Both the position numbers and the translations under genes were made by a program. 64,000 bases of DNA, taken from assembly GCA_025345505.1 (NCBI GenBank), contig JANVCC010000270.1, positions 531-64,530 on the forward strand. Direction: 5' to 3'. Positions 47,801 through 57,900 of this stretch are shown one piece after another. Numbering within the stretch: position 1 is the stretch's first letter; each line of letters starts with the position of its first letter. The stretch is from Todiramphus chloris collaris (lineage: Eukaryota > Chordata > Aves > Coraciiformes > Alcedinidae). The notes under the pieces were generated by a model, which ran no database searches, was not told the DNA's origin, and was given only the letters and a program-made list of their open reading frames with translations.

Positions 47801-48712
47801 GTGTCAAACCAATAAGGGTGGGACCAATAAGGGTGGGGTAACTGAAGTGTAAACTGAAGGGAGAGGGGCAGGTGTGGGCGATTCACTTCTATTTTATTCA
47901 CGTGGCAGATCGTGCTTTTTGTAATTTAAGTGAAAATGCGGGCATCAGCCAACATTAAGAAGCCAAGAAGACCAGGAAAAAAAAAGAGGTCAGAAAAATA
48001 AATAGGTCCCACCCGCTAAGTTCATCAGCCCCATGAAACAGAAGGGCCTGAGCACCCGGCCCCAGCTGCGCGGCATGAGCCTGCGGCTGGTCGCTAATCG
48101 CCCCGCCCCGGGCAGGCCGCCCGCCCGAGGGCCGCGGCACAGCGGGCTGGCCCCAGCGGCGACACTCACCTTGCCGCAGCCCGGTGGCCCCCAGAGGATG
48201 AGGGAGGGGATTTCGTGGGACTCCAGGAGGGACCGTAGCAGGGTCTGCGCTCCCAGGACCCGCTCCTGCCCCACGTAATCCCGCAGAGTATCAGGCCGCA
48301 GCCGCTCGGCCAGGGGTTTCCCCTGCAGCTTCTGCGCCAGGTTCGCCCCGCGCAGCGCCGTTCCGCTGCCTGCCGCGCCTCCGTCCTCCGGCTTTACTGT
48401 GGCCTCCTCCCGTCCCTCCCCACTCCTCCTGCTGGGGGCTCCCGGGCTCTGCCCACCGCCGCGGCCTTTGTGGAAGAGAGAGAAGACGGGGTGGGCGGTG
48501 GCTGGCTGGGCCTCCTCTGGCTCCCCCTGGGCCTGGCTCCCTGGGGGGGCGGCAGCAATGCGCGACCGCTTGCAGGGGGGTGACGAGCCCAGCTCCACCT
48601 TGCCCTGCCCGGCCTGTAAGCACCGGTCCAGGTGCGAGTTGATGTGCGCGCCCGGCAGCTCCTGCAGGCACACGGGGCACTGCACCAGAGGCTCCTTCTC
48701 GGAGCCCTCCAT
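32596..48712 (-). CDS. WRNIP1: WRNIP1, Werner helicase-interacting ATPase (gene-level entry)
   Basis: Seven - strand exons: 48170-48712, 42117-42308, 40817-41061, 37370-37599, 33878-34033, 32986-33065, 32596-32871. The lengths sum to 1,722 nt, 573 residues plus stop, with all phases closing. The protein is a nuclear AAA+ ATPase of the RarA/MgsA family that binds ubiquitin, interacts with the WRN helicase and acts at stalled replication forks. A UBZ zinc finger lies at residues 12-31 (Cys12, Cys15, His27, Cys31). Walker A GPPGCGKT is at 175-182, Walker B LFIDE ends at 236, sensor 1 GATTEN at 261-266, and an arginine finger in LLSRC at Arg278. The C-terminal half is the conserved clamp-like oligomerisation region ending [16 protein letters not shown]. 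The UBZ-to-ATPase linker is much shorter than in human (665 aa). It is divergent from MYLK4 over a shared CpG island. Confidence 0.95.
32986..33065 (-). CDS. WRNIP1: WRNIP1 exon 6
   Basis: 80 nt, acceptor TTTTTTGTAG, donor GAG|GTAAAA. It encodes [19 protein letters not shown] and IGMPECE. The start phase completes a glycine codon with exon 5. Confidence 0.93.
33066..33877 (-). other. WRNIP1 intron 5
   Basis: An 812-bp intron on the - strand. A T run at 33122-33138 is the only notable simple sequence. Confidence 0.75.
33878..34033 (-). CDS. WRNIP1: WRNIP1 exon 5
   Basis: 156 nt, acceptor CTAAATAG, donor ATAG|GTCAGT. It encodes [20 protein letters not shown] and [20 protein letters not shown], the highly conserved C-terminal helical region of the RarA family. 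Confidence 0.94.
34034..37369 (-). other. WRNIP1 intron 4
   Basis: A 3.3-kb intron. No internal exon, RNA gene or clear transposon was recognised. An A tract lies at about 34350-34365. Confidence 0.6.
37370..37599 (-). CDS. WRNIP1: WRNIP1 exon 4
   Basis: 230 nt, acceptor GTTGCAG, donor GAGCAG|GTGGGT. It encodes [20 protein letters not shown], then a variable stretch, then [18 protein letters not shown]. The DGDARAGLN block is a RarA family signature in the lid region. Confidence 0.94.
37600..40816 (-). other. WRNIP1 intron 3
   Basis: A 3.2-kb intron without a recognised exon or mobile element. A hydrophobic 106-codon - strand frame at 39141-39461 has no family features and is taken as chance. 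Confidence 0.6.
40817..41061 (-). CDS. WRNIP1: WRNIP1 exon 3 (sensor 1, arginine finger)
   Basis: 245 nt, acceptor CATCCTCAG, donor TCAGA|GTGAGT. It encodes [20 protein letters not shown], the [11 protein letters not shown] segment with the arginine finger, and a serine-rich tail [11 protein letters not shown] like the variable insert of vertebrate WRNIP1. Confidence 0.95.
41062..42116 (-). other. WRNIP1 intron 2
   Basis: A 1,055-bp intron with consensus ends. No other feature is seen. Confidence 0.7.
42117..42308 (-). CDS. WRNIP1: WRNIP1 exon 2 (Walker B)
   Basis: 192 nt, phase 0, acceptor TTTTTCAG, donor CAGCAG|GTATTG. It starts [11 protein letters not shown], completing the Walker A motif from exon 1, and ends with the Walker B block [15 protein letters not shown]. 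Confidence 0.96.
42309..48169 (-). other. WRNIP1 intron 1
   Basis: A 5.9-kb intron. No exon, RNA gene or transposon was recognised. Near its 5' end (47808-47837) lies a 15-bp tandem repeat holding two CCAAT boxes. Small A or T runs occur near 43790 and 45835. Confidence 0.6.
47808..47837. promoter_or_regulatory. Twin CCAAT-box repeat in WRNIP1 intron 1
   Basis: ACCAATAAGGGTGGG is present twice in tandem, about 330 bp beyond the exon 1 donor and close to the CpG island. Each unit holds a CCAAT box on the + strand and a GGGTGGG (CACCC-type) site. NF-Y and KLF/Sp binding are inferences from motif. Confidence 0.5.
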
Positions 48713-49245
48713 CGGTTCCCGCCGCGACGGTCAGTGAAAGGACGTGAAGCCGGGGCAGGAAGCGAGGCCGGCTCCCAAGGCCCTTCGGGAGCTGTAGTCC
48801 GGCCAGCCCCTCTTCCCGCCCCTAGCAGCGTGAGGAGGCGGGCGCTGTTTTCCCGCCCCGCAGGCGGCCTCGCTGGCTTCGAGCGGCGGAAGGGAACACC
48901 CTCCCCACCGATCTGTACGTGGTATCGTAAAGGAAGGCCCCCCCCCCCCGCCCCCGGTCGTTGGCGGGGCGAGTGCCCGCCTTTGTTTCTGCCTGCGAAT
49001 TGTGCGGCTGGTTTTCTGCCTTGGCACAAGATGTCGAATAAACGTACCTGGGATGCGCAGTTGTCTCTGAGGGCCCTCGGGCTGCGATTCCCGGGCAGCA
49101 CACGGCTCTCGCTGCCGGCTGTAGAGTGCGGGCCGTCCTGGAGCGCTCGGGCGACCGAGCCGTACCAAGGCGTAGGAGGACAGCAAGGCCCCGCCGGCCT
49201 TTCAAATGGCCTGAGGCGCCGTGGAGCTGCTTTGGGATCACGCTG
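48020..49245. promoter_or_regulatory. Bidirectional CpG island, WRNIP1 / MYLK4
   Basis: A CpG-dense block covers WRNIP1 exon 1 and about 530 bp upstream of its start codon. The next gene on the other side, MYLK4, is transcribed away on the + strand and has no other CpG island before its first coding exon. A shared bidirectional promoter is inferred for WRNIP1 and an upstream MYLK4 leader exon. No TATA box is seen. Confidence 0.6.
48170..48712 (-). CDS. WRNIP1: WRNIP1 exon 1 (UBZ finger to Walker A; residues 1-181)
   Basis: 543 nt with donor GGCAAG|GTGAGT. The start at 48712 puts CPVC, then HINSHLDRC of the UBZ zinc finger close to the N-terminus as in other vertebrates. After a Pro/Gly/Glu-rich linker with a basic CKRSR cluster comes [17 protein letters not shown] and [11 protein letters not shown]. 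The exon is GC-rich and part of the CpG island. Confidence 0.95.
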
Positions 49246-50910
49246 ATCAATATTGTCAAGGTTTGCGTACTGGGGGTCCACCTGGTCGTTCGTTGAAATA
49301 GGCAAGAACTTTGTTCGCGTTTGAAGAGTTGCCAATAGAAATCCCTTTTATTGACGAAAACATGTATTTTGTATTATGCAGAACGCAGGGTGGGTTGCAT
49401 TTGCAATAAAAGTGTAGTACCATTTGCATCCTAATTTACCATCTCTGCTTGACTTGCTGGTAATTCTTTATGCATTACATCTTGTTTTCTTTCTAAAGTT
49501 ATATACTTAGGTTTAATTATATATCATTACATAATTATTCTCAGCTTTTAAAATTTGAGTCAGTCTAATGTCAAGATGCACTGTGAGGTAAACAAGTCTG
49601 GCTACAGGCTAAGGGTACCTGTCCCCAGGCTTGCATTTTGAAAACGTCTTGTTTGCAACTAACTAGTTTTTATTTGAACTGAAGATGGAGACCAAAGGAC
49701 TGAGTTTCCAACAAAGTGCTTTATGGCCTTGCAAACCTAGTTCTGGCTGAAAGGTTTATCGTCTAAAAACAGATGGTGGAAGAAAAAAGGGTTGTTTGTG
49801 GGGTCTTCTTTTTTGCTGATACTTACTTGGCTGCCCTTTTCTATTTCTAACTAGTTTTATAACAATTTATTGCTTATATTTTTTATTGTACAAATTTATT
49901 TTCTGTTAATCATCTAGGCAAGTTTCTGTGGTTTTATGATGTGTGTGGTTTCTGAGCATGTAAGTGAAGATGTGGTTCGTGAAGCAAGCGATTTTGTTTA
50001 CAGTGAGAGATTGGCTTGCTTAAGACAACCCAGAAGAAGGCAAATTCCAGGATTAAGTTGAGGAATGTGGATGATGGGTGGAAGGTTTTAAATGAAATTT
50101 TATAGTATCTCTTAGTCTTTTAAAATTAGTTGTGCAAAATGACTTATTTTTGAAGTGTAACCTAGTGATTACTTGAGAGAAGTAACCTACCACCTTGCTG
50201 TGGAGTAAAAGCCCTTCTACAGAGAACTCATGAGAACTAACAACCTGACTTGCAATAGCTTCCAGTCAATCTTACTATTAGACAAGTCTTGATGTTCCTA
50301 CATCATATAAGTACCAGGCACATAGTGAGGGCCTACAGTAGGAAGGAACGCAGCTGAAGACTGTGCTCTTCTCCAGCCTTCAACAGAGGGCCTGAAATAA
50401 CTACTGTTTTGGCAATCGCCTATTTCCATGGTACAGGATAGTGGGAAGAGAGGGAAGGACTGTCTTCAGCCCTAAACCACTTTGTTTAATACCTAAAATC
50501 ATAATTGACTTAATAACAGGGTCCTTGCATGTCAACTTGCTGGAACTGAAACAGAGAGGAGAACACATTGAGCAACAGGAACCACTGAAGTGGTTAAAAA
50601 AGGGGGAGTGATCCATAAGCAAAGTCTGGAAGCAACAGCAGTATATATTGGTTTGATAGAGCTATGTTGATTCTATGAACAAGTTAAATTACGTTGGTCT
50701 TGTAGCCTGCTTGAGTTATTTGCTGTTGAATGTAGACAAATAGGTAGAACAGCATCTGTGGACAGCTAGTGCTGTTAACTCTCTGTTTGTGCATTGGTTC
50801 AGAAAGTATATGGAGAGAACTGAAATATAAAGTATTGCAACAATGTCAGTTTTCTAAGCTCAAATACATGAATAGCACTGATGCCTCTTATTTGTCTTTC
50901 TTTTGTACAG
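49246..50910 (+). other. MYLK4 5' intron (probable)
   Basis: About 1.7 kb between the CpG island and the first recognisable MYLK4 coding exon. No exon or mobile element was recognised. It ends with the acceptor TTCTTTTGTACAG. Confidence 0.45.
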
Positions 50911-51166
50911 CCAAGAAGGAGAAGTCAGAAGTTACGAGTGTTCACTGGTTTATGAATCTAAGGTGGAGAGAAAAACAGACAGTAAGTTAACTGGGCATAG
51001 TATGAAGCTACTTAAGATTAACAGGGTGGAAGAGATCAATACACGGTACAACCGCAACAGACTGGACAAAACAGACTTTTTTCAGAGCATGGAAAAAATG
51101 GAGAGGACTAGAAGCTTTCAGGAAGAAAAAATCAATGAATCAGATCCTGGAACAGAAGATGAAAAG
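50911..51166 (+). CDS. MYLK4: MYLK4, N-terminal coding exon
   Basis: The acceptor TTTTGTACAG ends at 50910; ATG at 51002 opens MKLLKINRVEEINTRYNRNR, then LDKTDFFQSMEKMERTRSFQ, up to donor GAAAAG|GTGACT at 51167. This resembles the start of human MYLK4 (a protein beginning with a LKVKRLEEFNTCYN-like segment). Its position next to WRNIP1 and orientation away from it also match vertebrate MYLK4. The coding part from the ATG is 165 nt, phase 0. MYLK4 is a myosin light chain kinase family Ser/Thr kinase; this exon covers only the non-catalytic N-terminus. The frame stays open upstream of the ATG to the acceptor, so a longer isoform is possible. A kinase domain is not in the window. Confidence 0.75.
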
Positions 51167-51385
51167 GTGACTAACTGCATAATTAGTTTTGCCTTCCCAA
51201 AGCACTGTCCCTTTCTTCTTTCAGTTAGTTAAAGAGTTTATTATGTGTGTTTCCCAGTAGAGTTGAATTTTTCATTATCACCTGTGATAATGTTTTGCAG
51301 CTGTCAGAGACTGGTCAGCATCTTTTAATCTTTTGGATTCATAGAAGCAAGTGCATGTGGTTTTAATTCTGGGGTTTATTTACAG

Positions 51386-51448
51386 CTGGACTTATATTCG
51401 GAAGGTGTAAAGAAGTTGTGTTGTTCTGCAGCTCTCCAAAATCAGAAG
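51386..51448 (+). CDS. MYLK4: MYLK4, possible next coding exon (21 codons)
   Basis: 63 nt, phase 0 at both ends, bounded by acceptor TTTATTTACAG and donor CAGAAG|GTAAAC. It continues the upstream frame without a stop (LDLYSEGVKKLCCSAALQNQ). I do not recognise the sequence from MYLK4 of other species, so it rests on splice sites and phase only. Confidence 0.4.
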
Positions 51449-54400
51449 GTAAACATGGGTTTTGTTGGATTCATGTTTTGAAAGTATTTCTCCTAGCTCT
51501 GGAGTTAGTGGTGACTGAATGAATCCCATGGAAAGAGCACTTTTCTGAGAGGAACTTAAAGCAGTTTTGTCCTCTGCTCCTCGTTAACTGGGAAGTAGGG
51601 TGTGGTTACCTGCTGTGTACCATGCTTGCAGGGCCGGATGTTGTCTGGTCTAGCTCTGTGCCACACCTCTTTTTAGTAAGAACAACGCTGGTCAGGAAAA
51701 TTACTCTGTCTGGTCAGCCAAAATGTGTTTAGAAATAGCAACACATTTCCTTCTGTTACTCTTTTTCTTTGGAAGGGTCTAGAGGATCCAGTCTTTTTAT
51801 TGACATGTCATTTAGATAAGAAATAAGAAAATCTGCTTGCAATAGGACAATGAGAAGTAAATTTTACACACCGGTTTGTGAAAAGACTTGAGAAATTTGT
51901 GCTGTGGGTGTTTGTGTACTGATTGTGCTGATACGGTAAGCAGTTTTTCATGTATTCTGACTATTTTTGGGTTCATACAAACTCTACAGGGTATCATGTA
52001 AAGTGAGTTTCACTGTTTTCGTTTGTATTCACCACTCAAGAAGTTGGTTTTTTTTTTAATTTTATTCTTTATATCTTAATCTGTGGGATCATTTTTGTAC
52101 AAAATTATCCCAGTTTTCAGTAAGCTACTATAATTTTTTACTTTGTAGAGAAAGAAAATGATCAGTGTATTAAACAAAGCGTATCATGTTGGACATATCT
52201 TGTTGACAACTTACGTTGAATGGGTTTATTTTAAAGACTTTCATTTTGTGTTAGTGAAAATGAGAACTAATAAAAAGAGGAGGATGTTACTGGCTTGAAG
52301 ATAGTTTTCTTCTAGTATGAAAATCACAACTTGCACAGGTGAGAAAATAAAAACTGCTGTTGCTGCCATATAGCACTTCCACTGAGTTTTGTCTCTTTAT
52401 GGTCGAGAAACACGCTATGAAAGCTGCTTTACATGTGTTAGTGTATTTTAGTTTGGTGATGAATTGCAGATAGTAGCTGTGTGACTTTTCCCCCCACTTT
52501 TTGCTGCAGCATCTTTAAACCATGTCCTTGATGTTTGCTTCTTCAGTCTAATGGCTAGACCTGGCTCTGTGTTAAGAGCACTGTAAGGAAAGGCAGGGAG
52601 AGTTTGGAGGTGTGGTAGGGGAAAAGGAATACATTTAGAAGATGAACAGCTGTAGCAGGCTGGAGAAATAGCTCTCTATTCCCTTTTTAGCTCATCAGTC
52701 TCCTGGGGGCAAGACTCTAAAGGTGAAAGGCAGTCCAACTGAACTCTGATAATATACTTCACTGGAGTGAGGCTTCCAGATATGTAAACATTACTTATAT
52801 TTCTCCTAAGCTCTTAAAAATTAACTTTCACACTTTTTTTGTTTTTTTTAATTAATTTCTGAATGGGATACAGAATTGGGCCCTAGCTGTGCTGTTAATG
52901 TTGCTGAAAGAAAAAACAAGACCTTCCTTTGAAAGGTGTCAGCTTGGTCTGTTTTCCTGGTGAGCAGTTTTATTGTGCTGATCAGGAAGGGAAGGAAAGA
53001 TGATTGTGCTGGAAGGAAATACAGTAAACTTTGCTCAGGTGTATGCATTTACATGTGTATGCTTGTGGGCATACGTGCATAATTTCTGGGGATGAACTCC
53101 TGCTCACTTTGAAAGCAGTGACAGAACATCTGTTAACTTCCATGGGAGTGGGTTATAACTCCAGAGACTATCTAGAAGAGAGTGGTCGAAGTGTGTACTT
53201 GCTGGAAGAAATAATGCTGTCTGAAACTGCTGATTATAATTAAACAAGAAAATGATCCCTTTCTTGGAAAAAACCTTCTTTTTCTAGATACATTTTTTTA
53301 ATAAAATAAGTACACAGAATTTTCATCTTTCAGTACCGTATATTCTTGTAAAAACAAAAACCTAATCTAAAAGAACCCAAACAAACAAACCTAAAACTTT
53401 CAGAGCCATTAAATACAACTACAGAAAGCAAACCCAGGAGTGGTTGACCATCAGTTAGGAGTAGTGACTTCACAGTGTGATGTCTGCTGTGGTGCTGTCT
53501 AGAAGCCGTGGTGTGGTGTCCTCTAGATGGCACTCTTGGCCACACCAGCTCTCCACCACGACCACTATGCTTCCTCCTGGAGAGAATGATTCCAGTAAGT
53601 CATGAGAAAACGGCTCTTTATTTGGTTTAACTGTGTTTTGCTTCCAATGTCCTCTTGCCCCCCATTTGTACAGTTGGCAGCACCTGTCTTTGTATCTTGG
53701 CAAAGTTTTGTCTTCAGGAATGAACATGAAGTTTTGCTTCATATTATACAATTGAAAGATATTTTGTTGTACAGGAACAGTTTTCATGTGTGAAAACCAT
53801 ATTAACAAATAATATAAATAATAAATAATAAAGATTGAGATCTGTCCTTGTCCCATTGCGCACTAAGGGGTTGTGGTGATCCAGGCACAGGGTAGGAACA
53901 AACAGTTGTGAGAAGGTGAAACCACCTCTTTTGACAACAACATCAGCTTATACAAAGGAAAATTGATTATCAAACTACCACACAGGCTGGCAAGTGAGCA
54001 GATGATGGATACAAGATGGGGAGACAGCTAGGACCCACTTTCTGCATGATTCCCAAATCAGCTATGGGAGCAGCGTGTATATAGACAGCAAGCACAGGAG
54101 CAGAAGGGAATATAAACAGTAAAGCCATGGCTTTTCAAACTGAGCATCCTGCCCATTTACACCACGACACATCTTAAGTGTCAAGAATTTAAGACAGGCA
54201 TTCAAGAATTTTGCTATTTGGGTATTTTTTTTTCCCATTTCTTGACTATTGAAAGGGAAAAATGATGACCAGTGGCCTGAACTGCTAATTGCAAAGAGAC
54301 TATGCTACAGTTTGCTTTCATTTGAGAAATTCTGAGATGTCAGAGCAATTACTTTTCAAGTCCGTGCAATGCACATCTTGTGTAGATCCCTGCAGCTGTT

Positions 54401-54954
54401 CCATGCTTGTCATTAGGCCATCACTACTTTTCCTTATAGGTTCAGGGAATGTGTTGAAGTACGAGATGGGATCCTGCTGCGTGTCCAAGCCTTGTCTAGC
54501 TGGGTGGTAGCTGGGAAGGGTTTTGAAGGCGCCTGCCAAACTGCATGTGCTAGAGCAGGAGAACCAAGTTAATTAGTTAATTAAAAATAAAGGGATGGAT
54601 CTACCCTTGCAAAGAAATGCTGCCTGGATTGCAGATAGTTTCTGCCTTTTGGCTTCCTATCTCTGGCACACCCTGTGGACTGTGTTAAGCTGTGGAAGAA
54701 AGAAAAAGATCCATGCATCGGGAAATGCACAGGTAGTAGATATACTTTTAATAAATCAGATATATTTCACTGATCAGTACTGATCCTGTTTAACTGGATG
54801 AATGCTGCTTGCTTTGAATGTAGCCAATTAAACTTACCTATTCTTTCATGGAGCGGCACGTACTACTTTTTTTTGAGAGTCTATCCTGCAGCAAATCCTA
54901 GGCAGTTGATGTGCTCTTCAGGGAGCTTTGTCTTGCCATTAAAATGTTATGCGT

Positions 54955-54974
54955 CCTCTAGTGACCTCTAGTGA
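54955..54974. repeat. 10-bp tandem duplicate CCTCTAGTGA
   Basis: Two identical CCTCTAGTGA units lie head to tail. The unit is loosely like the core of a CTCF site read in reverse, without the full consensus. Confidence 0.6.
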
Positions 54975-57900
54975 CAAGATACTGCCCCAAGGTTACCCTT
55001 TGGCTACGGTTCTTGTGGGACTCAGAGATGCCCAGTAAGGGCTGTGCCCGTTGTTTTCCTGTTATTGTCAAGTGAACAAATCAACAAGCATTGTCAGATC
55101 TCTCCAAAGAAGTAGCATCACTGGGTATTACATCACTAGATGTTACAGTCGAAGACCGTATGTACATTTGCTGTGACTTCCCAGAAAGTAGCACAGTACA
55201 GTGATAACCCATCATGTTTTCACTTGGGAGCATTTAGAAGAATTCTTACCAGGAAACATTGCTTAAACAAAAGAAATACATGAGTTCAGGCAAAAAGGAA
55301 GACACTTTACTTCAAGGATGCAGTTTGACAGACTGCTCAGGATTTTAATTAGTTTGCTGCAAATTAAATCTTTCTTTCTGTGAAGAGATCCACCTGAAGA
55401 ATCTTGAAACTGATTTCATGTCAAAGGTTTGAGATCTGAAAAGTCTGCAATCTCACATTTGCAAATTCTCGTACTGTTAGTCAAGAGAGCTGTGACCTAG
55501 TGTGACTATGTAACAGAATTTTTCACACATTGTGTGAGGAGCTTGCAGGACAGTGATAAGGAGAATTAACTGAAATATTGCTACATATATCAGCACTCAA
55601 GATGCGGTCTTCGATTTCTTAATGAATTTTATGCAAGAAAAATAATTTAAAAAAAAAGTGTAGAATACTTTGTATACTCTTCTGTGGTGACCTACGAAGC
55701 TCGTTATATGAATGTCCTCTAATCCATCAGAAAAAAATTGTTCTTGCAGGAATCTGTGTTGATATTTTTATTAGTAAAAGCAAACCAGACAGATTTTATT
55801 AAAGTTTTAGATGCTGTTTCTGTTTTTACTGATTCTGATGCTATGCTATATATGCATCGATAAATAGAAAGGAGAAACTTAAGAGGACATTCAGAAAGTA
55901 AAAACATGTTAGGATTGTCGTTATCCCTATTTTTAATTCATTTGGTAATGTCAGTTATTGAATGATTTATATTTTTTTCTTAAATGCTCAATTTAAGTAC
56001 TGATCTTTAAGTCTAGTCTTTAGACAACTTGATAGAAGATGAACTAGTTGTTCAGTACTATTTTGTCAAGGAGAATGATGTCCCTGATATGTAGCTCTGT
56101 TGAATCTGAAGGTCAGTCTCATTCTATTACTGAAACTGGTAACAGTGTAGAATTGTGTGCATTTCATGCAGCACAGTCAAACAATACTGGTAAAGAGACA
56201 ATAACTAATAGATATGTACAAACACACTAGCACTCTTGTTCTTTATAGAAAGTGGTTTCTGTAGATTCACTGTCAAATGAAAAAAATCTGTGGTTGGTGG
56301 TTTGCATTTAGTGTCTGATGCAGTCTGAAGCTGTTACTGCACTCAGAAGTAAGCTTGAAAAAAGATCCACTTTTTAGTTTATGCCTGGCTCACTAAGATA
56401 CTGCATTTTTTCTTGAGGGGATTGTAGTTTGTAAGGAAAAAAAAGTGCATTTCATTGCACTGTCCTATTTTTATTGCATTTCTATTGTTTTCCTACTGTA
56501 AATTTATTTTCCAGTTTTTAAGACCTAAGGCCAGTGCATTAAATGTTTGTTAGCAAGAGAACTATATCCATTGCATTGCAATGAAAACAGATTTTAAAAT
56601 ACTTTGTGTTAAGACTAATAAAGATGTCTTACTAGTTCTTATCTGCACCAAAGTATTTTTTCCCTGAATTTTGCATAATTCAGTGAGTGAGTAAGTTGGG
56701 AGCTCTTTGCCAGTTTTGTTGCACACATTGTGAGTGGTAACATCTGTCAGAAATTTGGGGTTTGATTGCTCTGCATAGAAGTTACATTTGGCCTTTTGAG
56801 TTAAAAGGTGTCTCATGATGTACAAGTTTCCTAGGCTATCACCTAAATCCTCAAACATAGAAAGGTGGTATGGACTCAGAAATATTTCAAACACAGGGCA
56901 AGTGTCCTTTCTAGGGACTGGCAGTATGGCTGTGCTCGTTCAGGGGCTTCTGGATAATCCAGACTCATCCTTCCCCCTCTCTTTCTACAGAAGTATTGTT
57001 GTTAACTGCAAATAAACCCTTATTAGAGCTCCCTTGTTTCTCTGCATGCTGATATGTGGCCTGTGGCTCTCAGACCTGTGGAGGTTTGGACCCATTGCTT
57101 GTGTGATCAGAAAGACTGGTAATGTCTACCAGAGTTCGTATTTGACAATAGTACTTTCTTGAACTCCCAAAGAGAGGGGTGGGATCTAAAAAAGCTATGT
57201 GGGTCTTTCTTACTTTTCTGTGGTTCTGGAGAAAATGTGAGTTTGGCTTCCTAAAGGAGTGTGAAAGAACAGTGCTACCCTTTAGTGTCATGACACTGCT
57301 TTCTCAAAGGATTGTTAATCAAGAAAGAACATTTAGAGCTGTAACAAGTAAGTTTCAGTAAACCTATTTTCTCTGTGTGATACTACAGCAGAATACTACT
57401 TCCACTAGAAGATGTACTGTACTTTTGTTAAGCCTGTGTCTGTTCAGTGAGTTGTAAATGGCTTTTGGTAATAATTACGTGTGTTGTGAGCAAGCAGAGA
57501 CCCTAACTGAGGTTGTGTGAGGTACAGTACAGGTCAGATCCACTCCACACAATTAATTGCCTAAGCAGCTGGATAAGAGAGAATTAAAATGAGAAACAGG
57601 TATAGAGTTACCTGAGTCTCCTCAGGTAACGCTCTCAGTTGGTGACATCCATGTAGAGGCATCTGTAATATGGAAATGAAATTGCTGACTCTGTGTCTAG
57701 CATCCTCTTTACATTGCTATATGCTGAGATCTGAGGGGAGGCACGCCTCTGAACCCTTAGCCTACTGGATCCCAGCCATTAAATGAACACCAAGTACTTT
57801 GCAAAGGTCCTGCTTGCCATTTGGCCCAGAATCTAAAATTTCAAAAATCTGTAGCAGCTTCTGGATGTTTTCTTTATTTTTTTCGCATTCATTTACATGC

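Noticed and set aside
48394..49335. 313-codon - strand and 204-codon + strand frames over the WRNIP1 promoter
   Set aside because: These overlap the proven WRNIP1 exon 1 frame or its promoter, and are Arg/Pro-rich products of the CpG island.
53470..53856. 128-codon - strand frame in the MYLK4 intron
   Set aside because: One of the longer intronic frames, but no domain, signal or splice evidence was found; kept as chance.
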